Assembly (NCBI RefSeq): GCF_964355755.1
Contig: NC_092671.1
Location: 3,483,001-3,547,000 of the forward strand
Reading direction: 5' to 3'
Origin: Antedon mediterranea
Taxonomy: Eukaryota; Echinodermata; Crinoidea; Comatulida; Antedonidae
DNA: 64,000 bases
The translations under genes were made by a program, and so were the position numbers. The notes beneath the pieces are model-generated. The model did not search any database, was not told where the DNA came from, and saw only the letters and a program-made list of their open reading frames with translations. Numbering within the stretch: the stretch's first letter is position 1; each line of letters begins with the position of its first letter. Of this stretch, positions 12,701 through 21,402 are shown one piece after another.

Positions 12701-12896
12701 AAATGGCGGTTGTAACAAAATTAAAAACCCAGACAGTATACAATCCGAATTGTTGTTATCGACCACAGAAGAACAACAGAATCGTGTACATAAATACTTC
12801 GGATTGGCTTCGGATTTATCAAGTGAACTTAGTAGTGATGGTGAATGCTTTTTCTCAGTTCCAAGTTCTTGTCAGGATTTGACAGAATTACCTTAA
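262..12896 (+). CDS. Giant single-pass TSR membrane protein, 5' partial
   Basis: Four visible exons (262-9768, 9906-10076, 10344-10446, 10712-12896) join in frame with phase 1, 1 and 2 introns, giving about 3,988 residues plus an unseen N-terminus. Order of parts: a Lys-rich start, a coiled coil (about 850-1230), four 56-residue repeats, six tandem 85-residue repeats plus one diverged copy, nine WV-D-type repeats, a Thr/Pro stalk (about 9110-9150), two thrombospondin type-1 repeats, one membrane helix and a 728-codon basic Ser/Asn/Arg-rich tail. Each TSR has WxxW and CSxxCG motifs, which in this family are C-mannosylation and O-fucosylation sites. This predicts a type I surface protein with a very large ectodomain and a long cytoplasmic tail. 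The signal peptide would lie upstream and is not seen. Apart from the TSRs I recognise no family; an adhesion or matrix-receptor role is inference. Confidence 0.8.
1605..2282 (+). repeat. Four 56-residue coding repeats (168 bp)
   Basis: Units start at 1605, 1773, 1941 and 2115. The core reads NSVSKLHNVDNVQPLHQQYK, followed by GNGIDHSNKVGPMS. Unit 3 carries a two-residue insertion (PY), so its period is 174 bp. Spacing stays a multiple of three, so the array is maintained in frame. No domain is recognised. Confidence 0.95.
2832..4351 (+). repeat. Six 85-residue coding repeats (255 bp)
   Basis: Units start at 2832, 3087, 3345, 3600, 3855 and 4110. Each reads roughly ERATPL, EITNQWLDDAITVLSNKD, SSYRDHILEQLHQMFS, an Ala-rich spacer of variable length, DNVQEKELLNRVIDVI and TEWYPNTSISKRV. 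Units 3 and 4 are almost identical at the base level, pointing to recent duplication. Predicted to be mostly helical. A diverged seventh copy lies at about 4705-4925, and a remnant (HWLDKAIVPL) at about 2580. Confidence 0.95.
4705..4925 (+). repeat. Diverged seventh copy of the 85-residue repeat
   Basis: It encodes ITNHWLDDAITVLSNNDIS, then HILDQLRQMFS and KELLNRVINVIAPRTTE. About 350 bases of unrelated Lys-rich sequence separate it from the main array, so it escaped homogenisation. Confidence 0.85.
5019..7128 (+). repeat. Eight tandem W-V-D/E coding repeats
   Basis: Each unit begins WVDTFVNAIPE or similar and continues to LSKLNDLLQS, then a variable Ser/Thr/Pro linker with TTE-rich segments. 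Starts are near 5019, 5304, 5596, 5880, 6147, 6423, 6711 and 6999. A ninth degenerate copy (EWVEPLIKQM, then LSKVNGLLQ) lies near 7778. Several later units share the sequon NKT, so the linkers may be N-glycosylated. The Trp-Leu/Val-Asp opening resembles the 85-residue repeats. Confidence 0.85.
9906..10076 (+). CDS. TSR membrane protein, second TSR exon
   Basis: Acceptor TGTGTAG before 9906, donor ACA|GTAAGT at 10077. The exon encodes WGDWASWSACSATCG through RECYLTACK, one complete thrombospondin type-1 repeat. Both flanking introns are phase 1, as is usual for shuffled TSR exons. Confidence 0.9.
10188..10303. mobile_element. MITE-like element, AGCTCTGTCTACAC family, diverged copy
   Basis: Left edge AAGCTCTGTCTACACTGTC, right edge GATAGTGTGGGCGGAGCTTA, inverted. 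It lies in the intron before the transmembrane exon. Other copies are listed separately (14840, 33022, 47227, 55851, 57701, 58389, 63335). Confidence 0.75.
10344..10446 (+). CDS. TSR membrane protein, transmembrane exon
   Basis: Acceptor TTTTAG before 10344, donor AG|GTAAGT at 10447. Joined phase 1 to phase 2, it encodes NSLSTLEGFLIAAPF, then IGMSMLAFVFIIA, then KYCIKRR. That is a single hydrophobic helix followed by a basic stop-transfer cluster, giving the protein a lumen-to-cytosol orientation. Confidence 0.88.
10712..12896 (+). CDS. TSR membrane protein, cytoplasmic tail exon
   Basis: The acceptor TTTTACAG before 10712 is phase 2 and completes an Arg codon, giving RNSLKNRQVD directly after the membrane helix. 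The exon is open to the TAA at 12894. The tail is Ser, Asn, Arg and Lys rich, probably disordered, with no recognised domain. It contains a heptad array (12058-12262) and a 33-bp in-frame duplication (12646-12711). Confidence 0.88.
12058..12262 (+). repeat. Tandem 21-bp coding repeat (NSRVPTS heptads)
   Basis: About ten heptads of the type NSRVPTS, with variants SQVSTPN, LRVPTSN and SGVATSN. The period is 21 bp and stays in frame. The Ser/Thr-Pro content suggests phosphorylation sites in the tail, but that is not shown. Confidence 0.9.
12646..12711 (+). repeat. 33-bp in-frame duplication
   Basis: Two near-identical adjacent 33-bp copies encode SLSNNGTQNGG twice. Confidence 0.9.
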
Positions 12897-13002
12897 TAAT
12901 AAATCCGACAATTTTAATCATAGGCTTATTGTTCTTTTGTGTTTTATGTCTGAATCAGCTTATTTTTTGGGCTTACGCGCGCATACCCGATGACAATCAA
13001 TT

Positions 13003-13008
13003 AATAAA
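13003..13008 (+). terminator. Candidate poly(A) signal of the TSR gene
   Basis: AATAAA about 110 bases after the stop codon. An earlier AATAAA at 12898 touches the stop and is less likely. Confidence 0.45.
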
Positions 13009-13872
13009 AAACTTGGTTCCAATATCATTTAACCTTTGTTCCAACTAAAACTAAAACGCAAATTCCGTCAAATATAGGCCTACAGTACACTAAAGATAAA
13101 ATTTTGCGTAAACAAACCGACGCGTAGCAGAGACAAGATCAACACGGACATGATGAGCGCATCAACACGTCTACCACCGGCGCGCTTAAACATCGTGCGC
13201 AGCAGTATCGCGTCTTCGACAACAGTAACCTTCATCCCGTCGTAGGATACGTTGTATAGTGAGAGAAAATTTAGAGGGTGGGTAAGTAATATTTAGGAGT
13301 AATAAGATATGGTAGACTTTTGAGCTTGTTACCGTTGAGCAGACGCGATCCTGTAGAATTAGTCATGGTTCCAGACTGAGTTTTTACTTAATAGTAGTAA
13401 AAAGATAAATATTGGCACATATGGCGTTTCATACGTATACTACATGATCTTGAAAATTAAAACAGACAAACATCGAAAAGCCTCGAAATAACTACATGCT
13501 TGGGGCTACTGTGGGATGTTTAATATCGCTACGTGCTATGCCATGGAGAATTATTTCTTCATGGTGATACCGTACGAGAATCGGCGAACACTAACGGAAT
13601 TCATAAATCATTTTCGGATCAAAAATAAGGCTTTATTCACTGATAATAATTCTTATGCTACTTAAATAAGTTACTTATTCTGTCTTAAAAACACCTAACT
13701 AATTTCGCCTCAAGTAATACAATTATAGACATAATAAAGTTATACATATTTACAGAATCAAAAATCTATTCACATAATTAAAGAAATTGAATTACAAGAA
13801 TTTTTTTGTTGGTATGATTTGTAGGGTTAACGTCTCAAGAGTGGCTTAATATATCTAATTTGGTGTCAACAA

Positions 13873-13878
13873 TTTATT
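13873..13878 (-). terminator. Candidate poly(A) signal of the minus-strand ligand gene
   Basis: TTTATT on the plus strand, AATAAA on the minus strand, about 410 bases past the stop codon. A second one lies at 13632. Confidence 0.35.
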
Positions 13879-14291
13879 TAACTACAATTATTTCCAAGAC
13901 TGGTTCATTTTAGGAAATGTGTGACCAATTATAAACAAAAATGAAAGATAAAGAAGTATAATAATTTAACTAAATTGTATATTTGTATTTTGTATATACG
14001 TCATAAAAGATTGTTGCAAGAAGGATGAAATAGATTGCGTTTGTAACGAGCACAGTGCGTTAGCAAACGCGTCTAATGTTATCCTGAATAAAAAAATTAC
14101 GCATCCTGAATAATGAGGACTAGTACACACTTTTCTTTCACATGTCACTTGCGTCACCGTATTATTGGCGCACTATTGCATAAGAATTAGATTTCGTGTG
14201 AACTAGGCCTTAGCCGGTACATAGAGTATGATATGGATGATCCAGCGCGTTTGACGTAACACAACACGTCATATAGCGCTAATTTGGCATC

Positions 14292-14481
14292 CTAATATCG
14301 TGGGAATGGTGGGGCATCGATGACGGAGCAGACACAGCAGGTTTGGATAGCGACAAACTGTACTTGTAGATCTGGCGCTTGGTTGCCTTTGTCATCATGT
14401 GTGCATCCGGCTACCACAAGGGCTCGTTTCCAGGTGAATTTTCCAATACAAACACCACGTGCACCATCGCATTCTTCAGTA
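14292..14481 (-). CDS. Protein A, exon 5 (C-terminal cystine-knot half)
   Basis: Minus-strand acceptor TACTTACAG before 14481. The single base completes Asp after VEC, then TEECDGARGVC, KRALVVAGC and AIQTCCVC to the TAG at 14294-14292. The exon starts with no Met and was found by phase and by matching the paralogue. Confidence 0.88.
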
Positions 14482-17400
14482 CTGTAAGTATAGAGCGCTT
14501 AATTTAGTAAATCGTTGTCTATATAAGTTGCCGGTGAATATATTAAATCAAAATGATTACCACTTGGACGCAAATGCAAGGACGTACGTAAGCGCGTCCG
14601 CCGCAAGTAATTTGGCCAATCACAATGGATTTGATCATCCAAACTGATGATTGTGATCACGTCATCATTGCGTTGCGTGGGAACCAAACTTAAATGTGCA
14701 ACCTCTATAGATATCATGTCATGCCTTAACACTGTGATCAAGTCAAAAAGTAACATTTATTATTTCTATTGTAAATTCATTCATCTGGTCACAACTTCAT
14801 ACCAATCTTCACTATATACAGCACTCAAAATCGTCACTGAAGCTCTGTCTACACTATCAAACAAACATGTGATGTGCCCATATATGGACATGATGATGTC
14901 ATATCACTACCATATTTGTGCATATCACTTCCATAATTGGGCAAATCACATTTTTTTGGCACATGAAGTTTGATAATGTGGACAGGGCTTAAAACTTGGT
15001 TCTCACTTGTACGCAACACAAGAGTCGTTCGCGCAACGTAATTGGTTAGTGATTGGTTAATACTTTTGCGCTTACGTCATTACGTTGCGTCCTAATAGGA
15101 GAACTGAGGTTTTTAATGAAAACGAATACTTACTCGCATTCTACTGAGAAGAATTCCTGTTTGATAACCGGTGCGTAGCGACGTTTGTCGTCACCAACTT
15201 GTAGAATCTTTACGTAATATCCTTCAGTGTTGAGAGCCCATTCTTGACGACCCAGTGTTAGAGTTGAAGGGCAAATCGGGGAAAATTTGACCTTGATAGG
15301 TAGACCTCTGTTGTAGTGATAATCGTATGGAGCTGGGTAACCAGCATTTCCTCCGGCACCTCCAGCATTTCCACCATCCCCGCCATTTCCACCGTTTCCG
15401 TAACCTGCGGCGTCACCACCGTTGCCACCATTTCCTCCTCCGCCAGCACCATCTCCACCAGTTCCACCATCACCACCGTCACCTTCTACATACCCACCGC
15501 CACCACCATTACCGCCGTTTCCGCCGACACCAGCTACCGCGCCTCCGGTACCACCATCACCACCGTTACCACCTTCTCCATAGCCACCTGCATCTCCACC
15601 AGTTCCACCATTTCCACCACCGCCGAATCCACCACCATTACCACCAGTTCCTCCGTTACCACCGTCGCCCACGACTACACCGGCATCTCCTCCATTACCT
15701 CCATTTCCACCTTGACCACCTAAATCATCGACAACATAGTACCCGTACTTACGACTATATAAAAAAAAATTGGTAAGTTAAAAAAAAAAAACACATACTA
15801 CAATATTTGACCAGTAGGCCTATCATTTTGGTAATACAGCATCTCATGTGTGTCATATGTGGTGAATGTATCTTGTAAAGTTAGATTAAGGGTTATAGTA
15901 TATTATATTAGGAGACAAAGTTGTAGACAACTTTACTTAAGCGCTGCTTAATTATCTTGACTTAAGCAAAGAAAAAAAGAGATAAATGCAAGCCCTGATC
16001 ACTTTTTCAATCTCCCCATTCCCTCCCACCAACAGAAAATGTAGGATGAAAATTCCCTTTATCCAAATCGACATTTATCGTATTTATAGTCTTCGCAGAC
16101 AGCGTCGTACGGCGTGGTAAATTAAACATGTTCAAAGTTCTCGCGACGACCACCTGAAAACTACGCGCGACCGACGCTAACTGAGAAAGCAGTTGTACGA
16201 CGCTGTCTGAGTGGGCCTTTAGTTATCGTTCTTATAGGCCTATGGCCATCTAGTCTAGGTTGAAGACGGTGCTTTTCCACTTAATTGTATTGGTATGAAA
16301 TGATAAATATTTTTGCGTTTAATACGTATAATACTTGATCTTGACCATTAAAAGACAATACTAGTATATAATATATATTCTTTTTGTTATAAGCTTTTGA
16401 AATATGAAATAAAAATGTTCGTGCCAAAATGATGATTCGCCGGTTCGTGTGACGAGTGACGGTATGTACATGATAATAATATGCAAATTTAAAAACTTAC
16501 CCACTAAAATGAGGATTGAATGTTAACTGAGGAAGTGCTGGATTTAATAACTGCTGATATTCATGAAGTACTCTACCTATCTGACCAGGATTCCAACTGT
16601 CTGCTCTGAAAAATAGATAACATATATATGCGTTTTGAGGAGAAGTAACACTAGACTGCCCGCCGCGTCATTGTAGTAACGCCGGCGGATTGCCAGTCGG
16701 CATCGTTTATGGTTAGAACTAGGGCGGTATCTGATCGCCTTCGAACCTCTAACTTTCGTTCTTGATTAATGAAAACTGAAGCTTATAACTATTAAATACA
16801 GTGGTGGTAGAATGACAGTGATGCTTGTGGACTTTTCTCTGTTCTTTATAAAATGATTCATGTATAAGCTAGCAGCTTGAATTTCGAATTTTTGTTTTCT
16901 CTCTTTTGTGACTTGAACCGCCACTTTTATTCATTCATTCAACATGATAAACTGATGATTAATAAAATTAATCAGTAATATTTGTTTTTAGTTTTCACAC
17001 CATTGTTATTCAATAATTATAATCCTCCTTTTTCGTAATTTGTTAAGTTTGTCCGCGCAAGCTCAGAAATATAGGCCTATAAACATATTATGCGCAGAAT
17101 GACCGTTAGACCCAATAGATTCACAGTCGCATTTATATACACAGTGTATACAGTATACAACAGGGAAGAGTGAAATAAATGTCACTCTTCCCTGGTATAT
17201 ATCATAATAGAGTTGCACTGATGAAGGGCTAGTGTTGTCCGAAATCTCTGCTAATTTTTCTGGCTGTTTTACTTACTACATTTTTTCCATTATTTTGATT
17301 ACGCTTTTTGCCTATTTTATTTGGCATCTCCATTGAAATCCACCCACAGCATTTTTTCAGTAATTTGCCTTTGCATTAATGATATAGTAATAGTAATTTA

Positions 17401-17723
17401 TTGATGTTATAAAATAGAAAATTGTACTAAAATAATTTAACTTACCCACACTGTGGATCGTACGAGCTACGTGTCAGGCGCACTGATCTGGCGCCTACGT
17501 ACGCTATGACGCACATAAAAATAATTCGTCCCAACTGTTTTGAAAAAATTGTAAGACAATTGAAAAACAAAAACACTTAGTGGTATACAATAATACTGTT
17601 GCTTTTGCCATCACACTCTCTTTAGCTTGTACCGTATATTATTCTTTCATTCATTTCTTTATTTCGGATAGTACATCCATATACAAATCATACAAAAAAA
17701 CAATCTATATATTTACTTACCAT
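14292..17723 (-). CDS. Secreted Gly-rich Spaetzle/neurotrophin-type cystine-knot protein A
   Basis: Five minus-strand exons (17723-17721, 17534-17446, 16605-16501, 15754-15134, 14481-14292) total 1,008 bases, 335 residues, with intron phases 0,2,2,2. Order: signal peptide with core IIFMCVIAYVGA; a conserved SSYDPQCG segment (about 26-31); a prodomain with HEYQQLLNPALPQL; a Gly-Gly-X region (about 78-204); and a C-terminal knot. Knot cysteines fall at 227, 272, 277, 284, 299, 321, 322 and 324. Motifs WALNTEGYYVKIL, FTWKRALVVAGC and VQFVAIQTCCVC match the strands and CCxC end of Spaetzle and, more loosely, the VxAL and CVC of neurotrophins. It is predicted to be a secreted, possibly proteolytically activated ligand. 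It is paralogous to the plus-strand gene at 21310. The fold assignment is firm; whether it binds Toll-type or other receptors is unknown. Confidence 0.85.
14840..14991. mobile_element. MITE-like element, AGCTCTGTCTACAC family
   Basis: Left AAGCTCTGTCTACACTATCA, right TGATAATGTGGACAGGGCTT, inverted, with the family core ATGATGTCATATCACTACCA. It lies in intron 4 of the minus-strand ligand gene. Confidence 0.85.
15134..15754 (-). CDS. Protein A, exon 4 (Gly-rich region and first knot half)
   Basis: Acceptor TATATAG before 15754, donor GCGA|GTAAGT after 15134. The apparent stop just after the donor is intronic. It encodes RKYGYYVVDDL, then the Gly-Gly-X region, then a Tyr/Pro linker and SPICPS through FFSVEC. 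Confidence 0.9.
16098..16207. repeat. Short palindromic element in intron 3
   Basis: Perfect 13-bp inverted ends, GACAGCGTCGTAC and GTACGACGCTGTC, enclose a GC-richer interior with several CGCG steps. Confidence 0.6.
16501..16605 (-). CDS. Protein A, exon 3 (prodomain)
   Basis: Acceptor TTTTTCAG before 16605, donor GG|GTAAGT after 16501, phase 2 on both sides. It encodes ADSWNPGQIGRVL, then HEYQQLLNPALPQL. The LLNPxLP core is shared with the paralogue's exon at 22458. Confidence 0.85.
17161..17194. repeat. Hairpin repeat, CAGGGAAGAGT family, copy 1
   Basis: CAGGGAAGAGTGA and its inverted partner TCACTCTTCCCTG enclose a short AT loop. A second copy, with different loop-proximal bases, is at 25885-25920. 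Confidence 0.7.
17446..17534 (-). CDS. Protein A, exon 2 (signal peptide)
   Basis: Acceptor AAAACAG before 17534 and donor GG|GTAAGT after 17446. Phase 0 at the start joins directly to the lone ATG of exon 1. The hydrophobic stretch IIFMCVIAYVGA is followed by a basic segment and YDPQCG. Confidence 0.8.
17721..17723 (-). CDS. Protein A, exon 1 (start codon at exon end)
   Basis: On the minus strand the sequence is ACG ATG|GTAAGTAAA, so the initiator ATG is the last codon of the first exon. The paralogue has exactly the same arrangement (ATG|GTAAGT at 21310), which supports both starts. Confidence 0.8.
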
Positions 17724-17801
17724 CGTTCTGTTTAGTACTATACTAGTCTATAATATTTGGTTGGCTGTAGCTAAGTTACCACTTATGGTTTACAAGATCT
17801 T

Positions 17802-17809
17802 CTTAAATA
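17802..17809 (-). promoter_or_regulatory. TATA-like element of gene A
   Basis: Minus strand TATTTAAG, about 80 bases before the ATG, the same spacing as the TATAAA of the paralogue. Slightly upstream, the minus strand has GTGACGTAAC (CRE-like) and GGGCGTGGC. Confidence 0.5.
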
Positions 17810-18387
17810 CCAACTAACATACTGTAGCCACGCCCATTTGTTACGTCACTAAAATTGAAGGTTTCCGACTTCTTGGATACCATATGGCTGGGACAATTCA
17901 CAAAAATACTTAAATGGTTTTTAAGTAGTGAATTGTTGTTTGGTTATCGTATTATCATTAGCAAAATTGAATAAGAATGCGGTGGATTTTAATATAGTTC
18001 AAGATTTTAGCACTACAAATTACACGAACAATGTTGAGATGTGTACACTTATGATTAAGCCTCATCCGGGGTATTAGTGTTTACAATGTGTCATCGAAAG
18101 AGGGGAATATTGGAGAAAAAAATGTATCCGCATGTTATTTCATTGATTCTATAAATCTTCGAATTATCAATGATGATAATTTATTGTCATACATATTTGA
18201 AAATAATGATAGTCTACTAAAATAATGTCTATAATTTAGATATAATATCGATATTATTAACTTCATTCTCTCTATATTTTGGGTTATTTTTTAGTTTTTA
18301 TTTTATTATTTTAATTATTCAATAAAAATGCATTTGTAATTCGTATAGATACATTATAAACAACATTATATATAGACACTTTCGTGA

Positions 18388-18535
18388 CCACCGCCAAATT
18401 CTGCAGCTGCCACTAGATAGAGTCTAACTGACTATTGGAAGTCATCTAGAAAAGAGTCTGCATTAAATACTTTTAAGACATGTTATCTCTGACAATAGTT
18501 AGGCTTCATTGACAGCTGCAGACTCGGGTGTCGTG
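18388..18535. repeat. Inverted-repeat element with CTGCAGCT ends
   Basis: Left AAATTCTGCAGCTGCCA and right GACAGCTGCAGACTCGGGTG are imperfect inverted copies. The interior TCTAACTGACTATTGGAAG pairs with CAATAGTTAG. A half copy sits in a TSR-gene intron at about 10510-10580. Confidence 0.5.
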
Positions 18536-19380
18536 CATGACCCTATAAACGAGTGTTCCCTGAATAGTGGTGTTCCCAGAATTAGGATTGACCCCGTATA
18601 TAATGTTCGTTTCACTGGAAATGGCAAATATGGAATATAAGGAATAGGAAAGGTTATTTTATTTATCTTTTCAAAACGTTATCTTAGATCTAAATCGTTT
18701 TGTTGTAGACTATGAATTACCTCCTGATGGACCCGGTAGATTAATTAAGGGGACACTTTTCTGTAAAACGAATGAGGGGGGAAATATGTTTTTATACACA
18801 TGGCCAACCTTTATTCACACAATAGTTTGTTTTGTGGTTTTCCCTGTTTCATTTCTTCTCAGTTTTACACTGTTACAAATTTACTTAGATATTACTTGTC
18901 CTTTAAAAACATGAAAAATTATCATAATTTGAATAGGTTATTTTGTAGTTTTAATAAATTTAAGCCCTTCCGTAAAAAAAACTTTAAAAAATAATAATGT
19001 TTTCTCATATAAAATGACAAAATAGTCAAAATCAACCAAAAAACGGGCCAAAAACCTTTTGGTTGGCAGCCAATTTGACTATTTTTTGCTTTAAATTACA
19101 TTTTTTCAGGTAAATACATTTTTCCGATTCAATTTGTGTGGTTAACCATTATGTGACATTAAAATGGCATATTCAACAAAAATAAAATGTAAACAAATAT
19201 TTTTTCAGGCGACAATACATCTTTAAATAAATATGAATTCACTTGGCCAAAATTGGATAAACATTTTTTAAGCAACAATAGTCTAATTGTCAGACAATGT
19301 GGTTTTTTTGGTTAAGTTTAACCGTTTATTTTGTATGTCTATAGTGAAATCATATGGTGAAATCATTGTTTTTGTTCGTT

Positions 19381-20173
19381 TTTAGTCGCGTGGAAGCGAC
19401 TCTGTAGTTCACTATGTCGGTCGGTTGGTCGGTCTGTCTGTCTGTCGGTCTGTCTGTCGGTCTGTCGGTCTGTCGGTCCGGTATCACTATGCGTTTTATC
19501 GCTTTCTGACCTTATCTTGATATCAGTTTAATCTAGCTAGGTCAATTTGCCAGGAATCAATGTGGTTATGTTTTCACGGTGCGCAATAAAAAATTACGCG
19601 GTCTACGCACGATTTAACGAAATCACGTTTGTAATCATATCTTCACAACCATGAATCACAATTAAATAAAATTTGGTACTCATAAATTTCAGGGCATAAA
19701 TCATCATATGATATGGCAATACAATTACGTGCGTAGCGCATGTAACGCATGCGTACGCGCGCTTAAAATTTTCAAAATTTATTTTCGATGAAATAAGAGT
19801 ACGTTTCAGGCAATTTTAAGCATTTACAAAATTGCCATGAGTGCGCATATTTTTGCGCGCGCACTGCGCGTTAAATGTTGTTGCGCACTCTTTTTGCCCG
19901 ATTTCTGTTTTCTTGACTTACTTTTCAACTCGAAATTACGTTATAGGAGCACGTCAAAAGTGACAGGCTACGCACGTGTAAATTAAAAAAATATAAATGT
20001 TTTTAAACATTTCAACATTTTTAAACATGTTCAGTAATTTCGGTCAGTATAGTTCACTATGTCGGTCGGTCGGTCGGTCGGTCTGTCTGTCGGTCTGTCT
20101 GTCGGTCTGTCTGTCGGTCTGTCGGTCTGTCTGTCTGTCGGTCCGGTATCACTATGCATTGTAGCACGCGACT
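19381..20173. mobile_element. Non-autonomous element with GTCGGTCT minisatellites
   Basis: It begins TTTAGTCGCGTGGAAGCGAC and ends GCACGCGACTTA. Two inner blocks, at 19413-19490 and 20052-20155, each start TTCACTATGTCGGTCGG, continue as (GGTCTGTC)n and end GGTCCGGTATCACTATGC. A short related copy is at 44-199. Confidence 0.65.
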
Positions 20174-20483
20174 TAATGGCTGTTGGCCTTGTTTTATATA
20201 AGAAGTGATCGTGAATAAACTTAGATAACTTTAGATAATTAGATGTTCTAATGTACAGCACTTTGGTATTTTTTTTTAGGAAAGCGCTTTATAAATCTAT
20301 CTAGTATAGTATAGTATAAAAACGGCCCATTTAAAGTGTTTAATAATAGTCGTTAAATTAAATTAATTTTCACTTTTTTCCATATTTTCGGGGACAATAC
20401 AGATATAATGATTTCTTTTCGTTGAATAGTATAAAATCTAGTCATTTAAATGGACAATTCTATTTTATGGAAATCGTTCTTTT

Positions 20484-20645
20484 CCTTCGGCATCCGTTTC
20501 TCTGGAATGCGTTGCCTATTGAAATCCGTCAGGCAACTTCCACCAGTGTCTTCAAATCTCTCCTCAAAACCCACCTTTTGAATTTTTAATTTTCTAAATG
20601 TTTCTGTCTATATGTAAAGCGCATTGAGGCTTTCAGCATAATATT
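20484..20645 (+). mobile_element. LINE 3' remnant (CR1/L2-like reverse transcriptase C-terminus)
   Basis: In one frame it reads PFLWNALPIEIRQATSTS, then FKSLLKTHLL, the typical C-terminal end of CR1/L2-type reverse transcriptase proteins. It is followed by a GTAAAGCGCATTGAGGC-type tail and an ATT run, as expected for a truncated LINE 3' end. Confidence 0.75.
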
Positions 20646-20700
20646 ATTATTATTATTATTATATTATTATTATTATATAATTATTATTATTATTAGTGTT

Positions 20701-20751
<51 letters not shown>

Positions 20752-20752
20752 T
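20640..20752. repeat. ATT trinucleotide microsatellite
   Basis: Runs of (ATT)n interrupted by short AT variants. It directly follows the LINE remnant. A smaller ATT run lies at 21365-21401. Confidence 0.95.
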
Positions 20753-21228
20753 TGTATAAACGTAAATTTAAAAACTAATAATTAGGCCTATTACCTTCCA
20801 TATTTCTTCTAATTTTACATTAATTACATACATATTATTTAATTTTACGCTTTTGCGGTTTCCTGTTGATCTTCCGTCGTAAAAATCCACGCCATATGGT
20901 ATTTAGAAACACAATCAAATAACAAGTTTAAAAGGCGTTTGAATGTGGTAATGAACTTAAACGTACGAGTATCATAATTAATAATGAAGTACGCGTGAAT
21001 GAGATGCATTATATTAAATGACGTATTATGATTCCTCTCATTAACTGTCTCGTCCCTACTTCAGATGTGTTCCCCTTGTAACTTAAAGTACACTTGCTTA
21101 TCTAGGCCTACTACCAGCTGTAGCTAAGTACTTTTAACTACCTTCGTATTTGTAACTTTTCCGGGTGGTTTTTATCGTGGATGCCCCGCCTAGCATTTTT
21201 TTAGCTCCGCCCCTCGAGACGGTTTGTG

Positions 21229-21234
21229 TATAAA
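21229..21234 (+). promoter_or_regulatory. TATA box of gene B
   Basis: TATAAA about 80 bases before the ATG at 21310, which would put transcription start near 21260. GC-rich motifs CCCCGCC and CTCCGCCCC lie just upstream (21184-21215). Confidence 0.6.
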
Positions 21235-21309
21235 GAGAAGTAGTCGAGATTTCTGAATCGAAAAAACAGTTTTGACTTCATCGGCCGAAATACATGACCT
21301 GCAGTTAAA

Positions 21310-21312
21310 ATG
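21310..21312 (+). CDS. Protein B, exon 1 (start codon at exon end)
   Basis: ATG|GTAAGT: the initiator codon is the last triplet of exon 1, mirroring protein A. The 5' untranslated part would be about 50 bases. Confidence 0.82.
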
Positions 21313-21369
21313 GTAAGTTTAATTTTAAACGAGGTCTTCTAAATCTGTAATAATTTGAAATAAATATTA

Positions 21370-21402
<33 letters not shown>

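Larger units (their letters stand above)
12897..14291. other. Convergent 3' flanks of two genes
   Basis: This stretch separates the stop of the TSR gene from the stop of the minus-strand ligand gene. Candidate poly(A) signals are AATAAA at 13003 (plus) and its complement at 13873 (minus). A GC-richer patch at 13083-13292 is open on the minus strand for 70 codons. A short repeat at about 13700-13760 is also found at 24600. Nothing else stands out. Confidence 0.6.
17850..21220. other. Intergenic region between divergent ligand genes
   Basis: About 3.4 kb of AT-rich DNA between the two start regions. I see no coding exon. It holds an inverted-repeat element (18388-18535), a GTCGGTCT-containing repeat (19381-20173), a LINE 3' remnant (20484-20645) and an ATT microsatellite. 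Confidence 0.65.

Noticed and set aside
15130-15672. Gly-rich protein ending at the TAA beside 15130, similar to bacterial PE_PGRS or plant Gly-rich proteins
   Set aside because: The TAA lies inside a GTAAGT donor. A further exon at 14481-14292 completes a cystine knot, and the same is true of the paralogue.
15316-15776. Ser/Thr-rich and His-rich plus-strand ORFs opposite the Gly-rich exon
   Set aside because: They are antisense shadows of the (GGN GGT)n sequence. The minus-strand reading has splice sites, a signal peptide and a matching paralogue.
20031-20261. Asp-Arg-Pro-Thr repeat protein on the minus strand
   Set aside because: It is a translation of the GTCGGTCT minisatellite inside a repeat element, with no splice or promoter context.
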